From NCBI GenBank assembly GCA_949317995.1, contig OX439049.1, positions 682,001 through 746,000 on the forward strand: 64,000 bases of DNA, read 5' to 3'. Made by a program: the position numbers and the translations under genes. This DNA comes from Acholoe squamosa (lineage: Eukaryota > Annelida > Polychaeta > Phyllodocida > Polynoidae). Below, one piece after another: positions 38,638-49,012 of this stretch. Below the pieces are notes generated by a model. The model was not told where the DNA came from. It was given only the letters and a program-made list of their open reading frames with translations, and did no database searches. Position 1 is the first letter of the stretch. The number at the start of each line of letters is the position of its first letter.

Positions 38638-39060
38638 CATCCTATATATAACCACCATACAAAGAGCAAGTTTCACTCACATGAAGGTCAAGGTGTGGCA
38701 TTTATTTCATGTGAATAACTTCTTCCCGTAGAGATAGCATTGCGGAGCCGATCGCCACACCCCCAGTGGCGTAATGTGTGCCAATCCACCACAGCGGCCG
38801 TTCCAGTACCATAGCCTTGTTCCGGGCGCATGTAAACATTCAAAATGGCGGACCGCCGCTCGTACGGGGAACTACGGTAACGGATTTTGATCATTTTTCC
38901 TTATTTAAACCCTCTAAAAACATAAAATAAATATAGAACTAAACTCCCCTGGTGTCCTCGGTGGCCGATCCACCCCTCGTGGTGGATCGGCCACCTCGTA
39001 CACCACGGTCGTTTAGTTCTATCTATTTATCATGTAGTGACAATTCTATTAATCATGTAC
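38638..39060. other. CpG-rich segment with nested 90-bp hairpin
   Basis: The left part is CpG-rich and has AAAATGGCGG (YY1-like, about 38839). At 38933-39022 arms ATAGAACTAAAC/GTTTAGTTCTAT enclose TGGTGT/ACACCA. These enclose a perfect 15-bp stem, GGTGGCCGATCCACC (38960-38974) with GGTGGATCGGCCACC (38981-38995), around a 6-nt loop. It could be a fold-back element core or a structured transcript. Confidence 0.6.
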
Positions 39061-41214
39061 ATTCTGTGGCCTTTTTACCTACCATTGCGGCAGCTTTCAG
39101 TCATTAGAGACTGTACGAGGGGAGTGGGTGACTTGGTGCCATACCTTCACCCACCTTGCACACCCTAGTGATTGTTTGTCACTAAAACTATAGCATTTCA
39201 AGTCAGACCTGCTGTTGTGTGTTGGTACACCTCATCCACCCCTTATATGCCAACTGGTTTCTTGTCTCCTTTTATTATAATAGTGTAATTTTCACATTCT
39301 TGGGGTCAGCCTTCATGGTTGGAACTTGGAGTCCGGTTGGTTCTGAGACATCAAATAAATACATGTTTTACTTGCCTTCATACCCCCAGGGTGGTATGCT
39401 CCCTCCCTCTGTGACCTGGTTGGCTCAGGTAGAAGTGTGTGTGTGTGTGGGGGGGGGGGAAGGGGGCTGGGGTTAAATCAGACAGAATGTATAATGCTGT
39501 ACAAGAACGCACGATGGCATTAAAAAACTGGCATTTAATCACCAATTCTATCTTTTTTGATAATTTCTCACTTGTTCATTTCACCATTTTGCTATTCTTT
39601 GTCTAACTATATACCAGAATATGTAAGTAGTTGATGGGTAGAAAAACCAAGTTGTGACGTGTACTGGAATTGGCTGCCTCTCATCCACATAATAAACAAA
39701 CACAAAAACAATGACACCTCCTCTATGGTACACAACATTAGGCACAGAAAAAATTCCTGACACTTTGCCAAAACCAACATGACACCATGACAGCGTTGAT
39801 GAGAACCAAATACCCTGCGGTAAACATTCAACTTTAGGGATCCACTTTTGAATGAAAATTTTTTCTCAAGAAATTTGTTGTCATCCGTTGGATTCCTTGC
39901 TCTCAAGCAAGTTATTTATTTCAAAAAATGAAAATTTGCCGAACACCACAAGGAGAAAATTTGCAGAAAACGAGGCGGAAGAAATCCATAGACAAGATAA
40001 AAAAAAAATTGTATATCCAAAAATATTTAGAGCGCGATATGTAGCGCAACTTATGTTTTGGTGTGGCCCTATTAACTTTTGCATGTTACCTGAAACACAA
40101 CATTTTGTTGTAGTAGTTAAAGCATAGAGACTGGTCAGGAGGCCGTACATTATGGTAAGGAGGCTCATGGTAGCTCCTTCAAGTCCCCTGTACACCCCCA
40201 CCCACGTGTTTACCAACCACAACAAAACTGTCCCCATTCACAAACCAGCTCTAACAGAAACCTTGCCAACTGCAGCCTTTATATTACAATTACCATCACA
40301 TACTTGTACCTCTGAGTACACCACGACATGGCAGCTATGGTGAACCTGGTTTATGTTGGTGTTATATCTTGATGTACCAGGGAAGGTACAATAAAGCCGG
40401 AAAAAAAAGTTATTTATTTCAGGTTACGTTCTCAAAAAATGAGGTAGGATTTTTTTATATTGTAAAATTTTTTTTAACTGGTGACTAAGAACAACCGTCA
40501 ATGACGACTCGCACCTCAAGTTGATGATTGTGGATGACCAAATCAACTCAAAAAAACACCCCAAAACAAAAAAAAATTCTTCGAAATTGGAGAAAAAAAA
40601 GCAAGGGTCGGCCCTGTTTTGCTAGGTAGGGTCAGGTTACCTGAAACAAACAATTTCTTTTTTGTGCCCAAGTACAGGCCACTATCCTAGTTCAACTTTT
40701 AGTCTAGGAGCCTTACTGACTAGTACCCTACTTCATTACAGGTATAATATCAGCTGTTCCCTTACCCTTTCCTTCAGGTGTTTCTTGACAGCTCACAGCA
40801 ATGCATGTACAGCAAAGTTATGTCAAGACCAAAATACCCCCTACTACAGCTGCTGCTGTTACTGCTGCTGCTACCTCTTATATTTACACCCCCTCCTACA
40901 CCCCCCCCGGACTCAGCCATGACCAATCCCCCCCCTACACACACACCTTCAGGTGGTTCTGGGCTTCCCTAGCCCACTTAAAAGGGTCTGTTTCTCCTCT
41001 TTCCTTTCCCCTCAGGATGTGTTTGGTGCACATATGCGTGGGCACTGACACATTTCTCTGTGAAATTGTGTAATTTAGTTCTCGCCATGAATATGACCTT
41101 AGCTGTCGAAATGGCGTTAAACATCTATTACTCACTCACTCAGGTGGTTCTTATTAACTAGATTCATACACCTCTCTAACCATGAGGTGTGAGCTACAGT
41201 GGTTCAATAAACAT
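39061..41214. other. Unassigned, with low-complexity tracts and element fragments
   Basis: GT/G runs are at 39435-39470, C-rich runs at 40900 and 40930. Sequence at 40085-40110 (gttacctgaaacacaacatt) and 40425-40660 resembles family C ends. ORFs up to 118 codons lack motifs. No gene called. Confidence 0.4.
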
Positions 41215-41570
41215 CTTCACACCAGTAACTAGCACTCGTCGCAGGGAAGTTCAATTTTCATATGAGTCGGACCTTTATCAGTTTGATGGTGGAACTTCAT
41301 GAAATTTCATGAGTCAATTATAAGCAATGATTCCATATATACCATAGTATCATCAAAGTGGGCCGTAAAAGAGAAAATATCTTTCGATTATGGTTTTCTC
41401 GGTAAAAACCTGAATAATCGTCCAATTTTGAAGCAATTTTTATTCAGAAGGCCTCCCTGTCCAGATACTGCTGCCCCTTAAAAACTGACATGTAGCTCAT
41501 GATCCCTCCTTTCATGCCAGCTGGGCAGGACCTCTTTTCTGCTAATAGTACAGTGGGGTGGTTCATTTAA
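41215..41570. mobile_element. Family D element, diverged copy
   Basis: From ccagtaactagcactcgtcg (41222) to about acagtggggtggttc (41565) the sequence runs parallel to 45584-45897 for most of its length with many substitutions. Its termini are too degraded to define. Confidence 0.55.
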
Positions 41571-43304
41571 AATCACGAACCCCCCCCCCCCTAGTTTATA
41601 CGGGCCTGATGTTTTATGTTGGTCTGTATGAGTTCATCTACTGGGAAATGACAATGTGTTAGAGCGCTGAAGACTGGTCTTCAAAAAAGTGCTGGTCTTT
41701 AGGTCAAATACAAAATGTTGTGTTCATGTAATGGGGTTGAAAAAAATTAGGGTAGGTTACCAGGTAGCTAGAGAAATATTTTTATTTTTGAAAATTTATT
41801 TTAGTCCCGGCTGAAATTTTCACGGCTACGTGACATGAAACGAGTGTTGAAGCAATTTATATTGCAGGTAACTCGGAAAGGTTCATACCAACGAGGGGTG
41901 AAGCGATTTGAATTGCACGTAACTCTGACAAGTGCTTAAATAATAACTGAGGCCTGAAAAGGAATCATAAAATTACCAAACCTTCACCAAGAGGTTAAAT
42001 CCCCAACAGCAAAATATCTAAAATTTTGTGATGTCGGGAGTCAGGTGGAAGTGTTGTGACAGTGTCAAACACTTCTCTGCCCCCTATAAAAAAGTTAACA
42101 ATAAGAGTGATAATGTGCCCATTCATGAAAAACACCTCAGTCCTCTCTGCTAAATAATGAGCCACAGTGGGTGACAGGATGTAGCTGACATCAGCACTGT
42201 TCTATAGAGGTGGTGGCTCCTAGTGAGAAATGAGTGAACTAGGCAGACTGAAGGGTTGTAGCTGGCTCATATTTTATCAGGGTAGGACACAGGATGTACT
42301 TAACATAGGTGGACCAAGTATCAGAAAATCTCTCCCCTTTCAAAATATCTTATCTATCGCTATATATTCATGTAATATTATGTGTTAGAGTAATGCTATT
42401 ATACACAGTTATATGCTGCTATATTCAAGTGGAATAAACCAAGAAAACACTATGGTATAGAATATTCATTTCCCATTACCCCCTAGCTGGAAACACCTCA
42501 GTTCCCCCTGCTAAATAATGAACAATGAGACCATCACCCTGTTTAAAAACGGCGGGAAACCTGACACCCTAAGCTGACACCTCAATAGAAAAGCATTGAG
42601 AGCACAAAGGATGTTGCTCCCATTTTGAGATGACCTACTTTTTAAAAACCTTAATATCAGAAAGATAAAACCAGATAACAGGTAACAATTACACCTCTAT
42701 GTTCCTGAATATGTACACTATTTTATGACAGGTTTCATTTTGCTTCATATTTAAGCATTTTCATGTTATTTGAGGTTGAAGGGAACAGTCCCATCTCTGA
42801 AACAGGCAATTTAGTTCTTAAAGTGTCACCCTGCCCCCACCTGTCTCTAAAAACTCGGAAAAGTAAACTTTCCGAGTTAATCAACATGCGTGATTGTAAA
42901 AAAAACAAAAAAAAACTCGATATTACCAAAGAATCAGATTTTTTCCCAAAAGGCCCATAAAAGAGTTATGGTTGGTCCAAAAACTTAGGGTAGCTAGCAT
43001 TACCTGAACACAACACTTTTATGCCTTATTCAAGCACTTGTAATAAGACCTAACAAACTGGTAATTGTTATGCCAGTATACTTATACAGAACACTAACAA
43101 CAACCTATCACTATATAAGCCTACCAGCCTGATGGAAACTCAGTGTTACTCACTATTAGTAAATACCCTGCTCTTGTATTCTAATTAACTTATGAGATCC
43201 AGATGTAATCAGTGATTACTATAAATCAGCCTCATCAGCTGACACTAATCTTATAACAATATCAGCCTTATTATTGCTAAATCTATCACAATCAAGGGGG
43301 GCTG
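41571..43304. other. Unassigned, with family C fragments
   Basis: Fragments with gttgtgttcatgtaa...ttagggtaggttacc (41715-41770) and ttagggtagctagcattacctgaacacaac (in parts, 42985-43015) are remnants of family C. No gene recognised. Confidence 0.4.
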
Positions 43305-43945
43305 GGCATGAGGTCTGGAAGCATGGATACCATAACGGGGAGTGGTTATTTAAGACATGAGGCCTGGAAGCATGGATACCATAACGGGGAGTGGTTATTT
43401 AAGGCATGAGGCCTGGAAGCATGGATACCATAACGGGGAGTGGTTATTTAAGGCATGAGGCCTGGAAGCATGGATACCATAACGGGGAGTGGTTATTTAA
43501 GGCATGAGGCCTGGAAGCATGGATACCATAACGGGGAGTGGTTATTTAAGGCATGAGGCCTGGAAGCATGGATACCATAACGGGGAGTGGTTATTTAAGG
43601 CATGAGGTCTGGAAGCATGTATACCATAACGGGGAGTGGTTATTTAAGACATGAGGCCTGGAAGCATGTATACCATAACGGGGAGTGGTTATTTAAGACA
43701 TGAGGCCTGGAAGCATGTATACCATAACGGGGAGTGGTTATTTAAGACATGAGGCCTGGAAGCATGTATACCATAACGGGGAGTGGTTATTTAAGACATG
43801 AGGCCTGGAAGCATGTATACCATAACGGGGAGTGGTTATTTAAGGCATGAGGTCTGGAAGCATGTATACCATAACGGGGAGTGGTTATTTAAGACATGAG
43901 GCCTGGAAGCATGGATACCATAACGGGGAGTGGTTATTTAAGACA
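43305..43945. repeat. 49-bp minisatellite array
   Basis: About 13 nearly identical copies of a 49-bp unit (ggcatgaggcctggaagcat plus ggataccataacggggagtg). Adjacent units share ggcatg/gacatg and ggatac/gtatac states in blocks. This points to recent expansion by block duplication. Confidence 0.95.
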
Positions 43946-44730
43946 CAGACCCCTTTGGCCTTTACAGAAAACTTTTTATCGACGCAGGCCAATGTGGCCT
44001 CTGTCCCAGCATCGAACACAGGCCATTTCCCTCTCACACAGGCCATTCAAACATAAATATTTTATTAAGGTACCAATATAAACTTCACTTTAACTAAAAA
44101 GAAATGAGAAAATGTTTGAATACAATACATGTTCACCTAATTGGCCCTATCTTTGGTTCTAATAGGCCGATTTGAAAAATTCTTTCACCATTAGAAAGCT
44201 GACATCATGGCAGGTCAAAGGCCCTGTAAGCCTAAAGCACATTCATGTTAACCCTTTAAGGATCCAGCACTTTATTGGAGCATGACATCATGGCAGGCCA
44301 GAATGACCTCCGTCCAAAGGCCCTATGCCGGCCATTAGGATTCTACGCAGGCAAAAGCCGGCATGCCGGCGTCTTTTTGGCAACACTGCAGATAAAAAGT
44401 TTTCAGCAACACTGCCATCATAAACTAACAATGTCACAATGACTTCAAATCTTACAACGATTCCCGGTATTTTCAGAAGATGCGACACACAGTTAAGGTC
44501 TGCTACTTTGAGTACACAAAACTAATAATCGCTAGACTTGGTGACTTTTTGCTTACAAACCTGTGCAATGTGTATGTGACCTGGTCTGACCTTGCCTACA
44601 TGTATACATGTACATACATGTTACAGTAGAAGTGTGTGTATAGTATACAATGTGAGTTCCCAGATTGTATTGGGGCTCAGTGAATGGACTGTGAAGGTGT
44701 TTCTGTAAGCCTAAAGCACATTCAGGTTAA
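43946..44730. other. Unassigned, with family B-like start and dispersed ggcaacactg repeat
   Basis: gttaaccctttaaggatccagcac (in parts, 44248-44272) is a family B left end without its partner. tttttggcaacactgc (44372) belongs to the low-copy repeat also seen at 19260 and 36970. No gene recognised. Confidence 0.4.
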
Positions 44731-44925
44731 CTCTTTAAGGATCCAGCACTTCATTGGAGCATCATGCCGACCCTACGGGGTTGATACATATACTCCCGGA
44801 GGGTCGGCATGATGCTCCAATGAAGTGCTGGCGTGCAGTCTCACCACCACTTCATTGGTGCATCATGACGACCAATGGGCATGATGCATCGGCGGCAGGG
44901 AGGCCTTTAATGGGTTAAAGGGCGA
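44731..44925. mobile_element. Family B (TTAA-type) MITE, ~195 bp
   Basis: Starts gttaactctttaaggatcc and ends ggcctttaatgggttaaagg. Inside is an inverted pair: cattggagcatcatgccgac with its reverse near 44800-44822, plus the hairpin around agtgctggcgtgcagtc. It shares gcatcatgacgaccaatggg with the other copies. Confidence 0.65.
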
Positions 44926-45050
44926 AGTGTTGTATAAATAACTACTTCAGGTACTGACACTGAACATGTTATCTTTGGGGCTATATCATAACCGGCTGTG
45001 AGTGGAACATGGGTTTTGAAAACAAAATTGACCATAACTTCTAACTTGAG
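44926..45050. other. Unassigned spacer
   Basis: Short unique segment between a family B and a family A element. No feature seen. Confidence 0.3.
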
Positions 45051-45140
45051 TATCGTAATCTCCCACCTATAAGGCGCATTCTGCATATCACGCCCATGAG
45101 TTGAACAGAAACCTGTAAGGTTCACCTAGGCCTGAATTTT

Positions 45141-45551
45141 GAGGGCTCAGTACTGTTCTATAGGAGTTTGGGATGATTGTTGAGGGCTCAGTACTGTTCT
45201 ATAGGAGTTTGGGATGATTGTTGAGGGCTCAGTACTGTTCTATAGGAGTTTGGGGTGATTGTTGAGGGCTCAGTACTGTTCTCTAGGAGTTTGGGATGAT
45301 TGTTGAGGGCTCAGTACTGTTCTATAGGAGTTTGGGATGATTGTTGAGGGCTCAGTACTGTTCTATAGGAGTTTGGGGTGATTGTTGAGGGCTCAGTACT
45401 GTTCTATAGGAGTTTGGGATGATTGTTGAGGGCTCAGTACTGTTCTCTAGGAGTTTGGGATGATTGTTGAGGGCTCAGTACTGTTCTATAGGAGTTTGGG
45501 ATGATTGTTGAGGGCTCAGTACTGTTCTATAGGAGTTTGGGATGATTGTAT
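45141..45551. repeat. 41-bp minisatellite inside the family A element
   Basis: Ten units beginning gagggctcagtactgttcta. The same motif (gagggtttagtactgttc/ttttc) is single-copy in ordinary family A elements at 1560 and 37945. The array therefore amplifies an internal element segment. Confidence 0.92.
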
Positions 45552-45583
45552 AGGGTGAAGGAAGCCTCTGATTCACATATAAC

Positions 45584-45897
45584 AGGCCCGTAACTAGCAC
45601 TCGTCGTGGGGTGGTTCGATTTTCATATATAAGGTGAACTTTAATCAGTCTAATGGTGGGAGTAGTAAAATTTCATTAAACAAATTGATGGAAGTTCTTT
45701 ATCTATATACTAAAGTATTACCAATGTGGGCCACATAAGAAAAAATATCTTTCTGATATGGTTTCCCCCATAAAAACCTTAATAATTGTCCAAAGTTTGA
45801 AGCAGTAAAAACTGATATGTAGCTCATGATCTCTATTCCTCCAATAGCTCAGTGTGGTGGTGCGATCACGACGATGAACTGCCCTAGTTAGGGGCCT
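45584..45897. mobile_element. Family D MITE, 314 bp
   Basis: Ends are AGGCCCGTAACTAG and CTAGTTAGGGGCCT, a 14-bp inverted repeat with one mismatch. It is inserted in the family A element. A related diverged copy is at 41215-41570. There is no ORF of note. Confidence 0.65.
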
Positions 45898-46040
45898 GTA
45901 TAAAATGCGCCTTATACGCGGGATGTCAAGGTATTTGAAAACTCCTTTAGCCATTGGAAAGCTGAGATGATGGCAGGCCGTCAAGTTCCACTGGCCAAAT
46001 GCACCAATTCCATGTTTGGTGCATCTTGTCAACAAATGAG

Positions 46041-46460
46041 TACCGTAAACTCTCTGGTATAAGCCGCTACTTATACCAGTACCCAATTAAATGTGCAGCT
46101 TGTACGGTTCTCCTGTACTCAGAGTGCGGCTTATAGAAGGGGTTTTCACACCATAGACCAGTCATAAAATGCCAATTTTCAGGCCCCAGATGAGGCTTAT
46201 ATCTTTTTCTCTAACTCAGAGTGCGGCTTATATTTGGTGTTTTCACATCATAGACCAGTCATCAAATGCCAATTTTCAGGCCCCAGATGAGGCTTATATC
46301 TTTTTCTCTAACTCAGGGTGCGGCTTATATTTGGTGTTTTCACACCATAGACCAGTCATCAAATGCCAATTTTCAGGCCCCAGATGAGGCTTATATCTTT
46401 TTCTCTAACTCAGAGTGCAGCTTATATGAGGGCGCAGCTTGTACAAGGGAATCTACGATA
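46041..46460. mobile_element. TACCGTAA-family element with internal 97-bp repeats
   Basis: Begins taccgtaaactctctggtat and ends gggaatctacgata, imperfect inverted ends. The interior is about 3.5 tandem units of 97 bp (tgcggcttatatttggtg, then caaatgccaattttcaggcc). The 69-72-codon ORFs are by-products of the repeat. Confidence 0.65.
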
Positions 46461-46939
46461 ATATGTGTCAGTTAAAGGGTTAAGATGTGGACTGTATTGG
46501 CTGTGGGTACTTTCTGTAGATTAAGGGTTAAAGGAGACCTTAGTAACTAAAGGGTTAAGATGTCCCATGTACTGCCCCATGTCCATGGTTGTTGTTGGCT
46601 GAAGTACCTTTCTATAGGACAGTGAGACATGAGGTGAATAGAGTAATACAAAGTCAGCTAAAGTAAGCGCTAATTACTGACATGGTCTTATATTGCTATA
46701 GTAGCCTGTGTTAAGGCCTCAGCGCTTTACGTACACCGAGGTGAGAATTCAAGAACAGCGCTTGGTTCAGACCTCATGTCATAGTTTATGATGCTACTTA
46801 AGAATTTTCCAATTTTGATACAGCGGATGCTAGCAGCGTTTACTTGAGATGAGTGCTCCTTCCTGACCTGGTAATGATTTATACAAACATTTTTTTTGCT
46901 TTATACAAAGTGATTACTACCATAACCTACATAGCATGT
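46461..46939. other. Unassigned
   Basis: No gene or element recognised. Confidence 0.35.
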
Positions 46940-47165
46940 AGCTCCCAGGGTGTCAGGAGGGTGTGTGTGTGTGAGGGGGGGGGTGATTACTAACATAACC
47001 TACATATTGTATGTACACCACTGACATAGCATGTAGCTCCCAGGGTGTCAGGAGGGTGTGTGTGTGTGGGGGGGGGGGGTGATTTCTAACATAACCTACA
47101 TATAGTATATACACCACTGACATAGCATGTAGCTCTAAGGGTGTCAGGTGTGTGTGTGGGGGGGG
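46940..47165. repeat. Three tandem ~105-bp units with GT/G tracts
   Basis: Units contain gacatagcatgtagctc and ggtgtcaggagggtgtgtg, followed by a G run of varying length. Confidence 0.8.
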
Positions 47166-47396
47166 GGGAGGGGGTGTGTGTGGGAGGGAAAGGGGGGTGT
47201 TACTGGTGCATCTTGTCTGTCAGGGTGCCAATATAATAGGACTCCCTATTACCAAACAACCCCTACCACCTTACAATCACCCCCCTTTCCAATCTCCCTT
47301 TTCTCGTCACTGGAACTATATTGTGACTGCATTGGATGTGCGAGAGCCCGCCAGATCGCCCCCCCCCTCCTTACTTATAGCTGTGTGAGGCCTGAC
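47166..47396. other. Unassigned, C-rich
   Basis: Includes poly-G and poly-C stretches. No feature recognised. Confidence 0.3.
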
Positions 47397-47562
47397 CTTC
47401 ACCCTTTAAAGGTGGCTGATGCAGGAGTGCATCATGCCCATTGGTTAGCATGATGCTTCAATGAAGTGCTAGCAGTCTTGCCAGCACTTCATTGCTGCAT
47501 CATAATGACCAATGGATTGGAAATGATGCATTAATGCATCAGCAGCCCTTAAAGGGTTAATG
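47397..47562. mobile_element. Family B (TTAA-type) MITE, ~165 bp
   Basis: Starts ttcaccctttaaaggtggc and ends gcagcccttaaagggttaa. The central hairpin has arms AATGAAGTGCTAG and CCAGCACTTCATT. This is the shortest intact copy in the window. Confidence 0.68.
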
Positions 47563-47601
47563 ATCTGTGAGTGTTCATTAATGTGTCTGTCTAAGGGCCC
47601 A

Positions 47602-48078
47602 TTAGGCCTGAAAAAAAAAAAAAAAAAGTTGTGTTCAGGTATCCCGACCGACCCTAATTTTTTGGCCCGACCCTAATTTTTTTTTTTTTTTTTTTTTTTT
47701 TAGAAAAGTTCCAAGAAAAATGTCAATATATACCGTAAATTTTTTTACTATAGAATAAAGAGAAAAATTTGATCCCAAAACCGGCTTTTAGGATTTCCCT
47801 GAACTCTCCCCCCCGCTTATGACCGGGGCCGGCTTGTGACCGAGGATTTACGGTAGGCATGTTTGGTATCAAATTAAAGGCCCATGGTCTCAGAAATGCT
47901 ACTAGCTTAAAATAACATTTTATAGTTTTTTAATTTGGTTAGTATGTTGAGCCATTTTTTTATGTAATTTTTGGCAGGTTTCGTGTTCCAGGAACTTAAA
48001 AAAAAAAAAATCCGACATACCTACCCTACTTTTTTGAGCAATGTTACCTGAACACAAGAATAGTTTTTTTAGGCCTTA
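47602..48078. mobile_element. Family C MITE with a nested TACCGTAA element
   Basis: Ends are ttaggcctgaaaaaa...gttgtgttcaggta and ttacctgaacacaag...ttttttaggcctta, an inverted repeat. Its interior has the family ccctaattttttgg motifs. A 125-bp element (47731-47855) with inverted TACCGTAAAT/ATTTACGGTA ends is inserted in it. Other copies: 49356-49650 and 55280-55570. Confidence 0.7.
47731..47855. mobile_element. 125-bp TACCGTAA MITE nested in family C
   Basis: Starts TACCGTAAAT and ends GATTTACGGTA. The interior has ccggcttttagg and cttatgaccgggg, like the right part of 26941-27609, so it belongs to that subfamily. Confidence 0.7.
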
Positions 48079-48100
48079 GGTAGCATTAAATGTATGCATA

Positions 48101-48326
48101 TGTATAGGTCAGCAGAAAACGTCTTTTGGAGAAACTGGGACTCGAACCCGGGACCCTCTAACTTCGAAGCGGAAGCTCTACCCCTGAGCTACTTCCCCTG
48201 GCCTGACGTTCTCTACCTTCCACCTACACCTGGATCGGTATGACACACACTAGGGGAGCAATGAGGACCAGGTAACCGGCTGCTGAGTGTCGGTCTACCA
48301 GGTAGAGGGATTTCCGGTCCCCTACA
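48101..48326 (-). repeat. TRIM LTR copy 1 (3'-most in element orientation)
   Basis: 226 bp; differs from the other two at about nine positions, including its terminus (TATACA instead of CTCTACA on the element strand) and the anticodon region of the tRNA-like gene. As the 3'-terminal LTR it is followed by the CATA duplication. Confidence 0.85.
48128..48198 (-). tRNA. tRNA-like gene in TRIM LTR 1
   Basis: 71-nt cloverleaf with acceptor GGGGAAG/TTTCTCC and the same boxes as the copies in LTR 2 and 3. Anticodon-loop TTCGAAG would place CGA at the anticodon. One extra anticodon-stem mismatch and a T-stem change (CCCAG) make this copy less sound than the other two. Confidence 0.5.
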
Positions 48327-48336
48327 CTCCTCCCAA
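48327..48336 (-). promoter_or_regulatory. Polypurine tract of the TRIM
   Basis: Minus strand TTGGGAGGAG directly precedes the LTR start TGTAGGGG. The second internal region has TTGTGAGGAG at the same place (48783-48792). Confidence 0.65.
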
Positions 48337-48541
48337 CTAGCTTCAACCTAGGGTTCCTACAGACTCGCAGGACCAGTACTGAGTCACATCCAGGTCGTAC
48401 GAGTTTTCTGTTCCCAGAAACTCCTGGAGGCGCCCCCTGTTTCCAAGGCCCCCAGTACTAGCAAGCCGAAGCGTATCTGTGTCATACCGGCCCAGGCACC
48501 GAGTTCCCCGATCCCCCTATTAAGTTGCGCGAGGACCGGCT

Positions 48542-48555
48542 CGGTTTCTCCACCA
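48542..48555 (-). promoter_or_regulatory. TRIM primer-binding site, first internal region
   Basis: Minus strand TGGTGGAGAAACCG lies one nucleotide after LTR 2. Its complement CGGTTTCTCCACCA equals the last 10 nt of the LTR-encoded tRNA-like body, plus A, plus an added CCA. Confidence 0.75.
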
Positions 48556-48556
48556 G

Positions 48557-48782
48557 TGTAGAGGTCAGTGGAAAACGTCTTTTGGAGAAACCGGGACTCG
48601 AACCCGGGACCCTCCAACTTCAAAGCGGAAGCTCTACCCCTGAGCTACTTCCCCTGGCCTGACGTTCTCTACCTTCCACCTACACCTGGATCGGTATGAC
48701 ACACACTAGGGGAGCAGTGACGACCAGGTAACCGGCTCCTGAGAGTCGGTCTACCAGGTAGAGGGATTTCCGGTCCCCTACA
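48557..48782 (-). repeat. TRIM LTR copy 2
   Basis: 226 bp, differing from LTR 3 at about two positions. It is shared by the two LTR-internal-LTR units. Confidence 0.9.
48584..48654 (-). tRNA. tRNA-like Pol III gene in TRIM LTR 2
   Basis: Minus strand: acceptor GGGGAAG pairs with TTTCTCC including G3-U70; D stem GCTC/GAGC; anticodon loop TTTGAAG (UGA at 34-36); T stem CCGGG/CCCGG; discriminator A; no encoded CCA. The A box TAGCTCAGGGG and B box GGTTCGAGTCC match Pol III consensus. TTTT follows about 8 nt after the 3' end (gacGTTTTCC) and could terminate Pol III. The body resembles tRNA-Ala (including G3-U70), but the anticodon reads Ser and there is no long variable arm. The anticodon stem has one mismatch and one G-U. 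A primer or promoter role fits better than decoding. Confidence 0.65.
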
Positions 48783-48997
48783 CTCCTCACAACTAGCTTC
48801 AACCTAGGGTTCCTACAGACTCGCAGGACCAGTACTGAGTCACATCCAGGTCGTACGAGTTTTCTGTTCCCAGAAACTCCTGGAGGCGCCCCCTGTTTCC
48901 AAGGCCCCCAGTACTAGCAAGCCGAAGCGTATCTGTGTCATACCGGCCCAGGCACCGAGTTCCCCGATCCCCCTATTAAGTTGCGCGAGGACCAGCT

Positions 48998-49011
48998 CGG
49001 TTTCTCCACCA
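48998..49011 (-). promoter_or_regulatory. TRIM primer-binding site, second internal region
   Basis: Same TGGTGGAGAAACCG sequence, one nucleotide after LTR 3 (the 5'-most LTR in element orientation). This is the PBS that would be used by a transcript starting in LTR 3. Confidence 0.75.
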
Positions 49012-49012
49012 G

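Larger units (their letters stand above)
45051..45935. mobile_element. Family A element with internal 41-bp array and a nested family D insertion
   Basis: The left end is tatcgtaatctcccacctat and the right end is gcgccttatacgcgggatg (to about 45935), inverted relative to each other. The interior has first the 41-bp array, then the family D element, then the right end. Confidence 0.6.
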
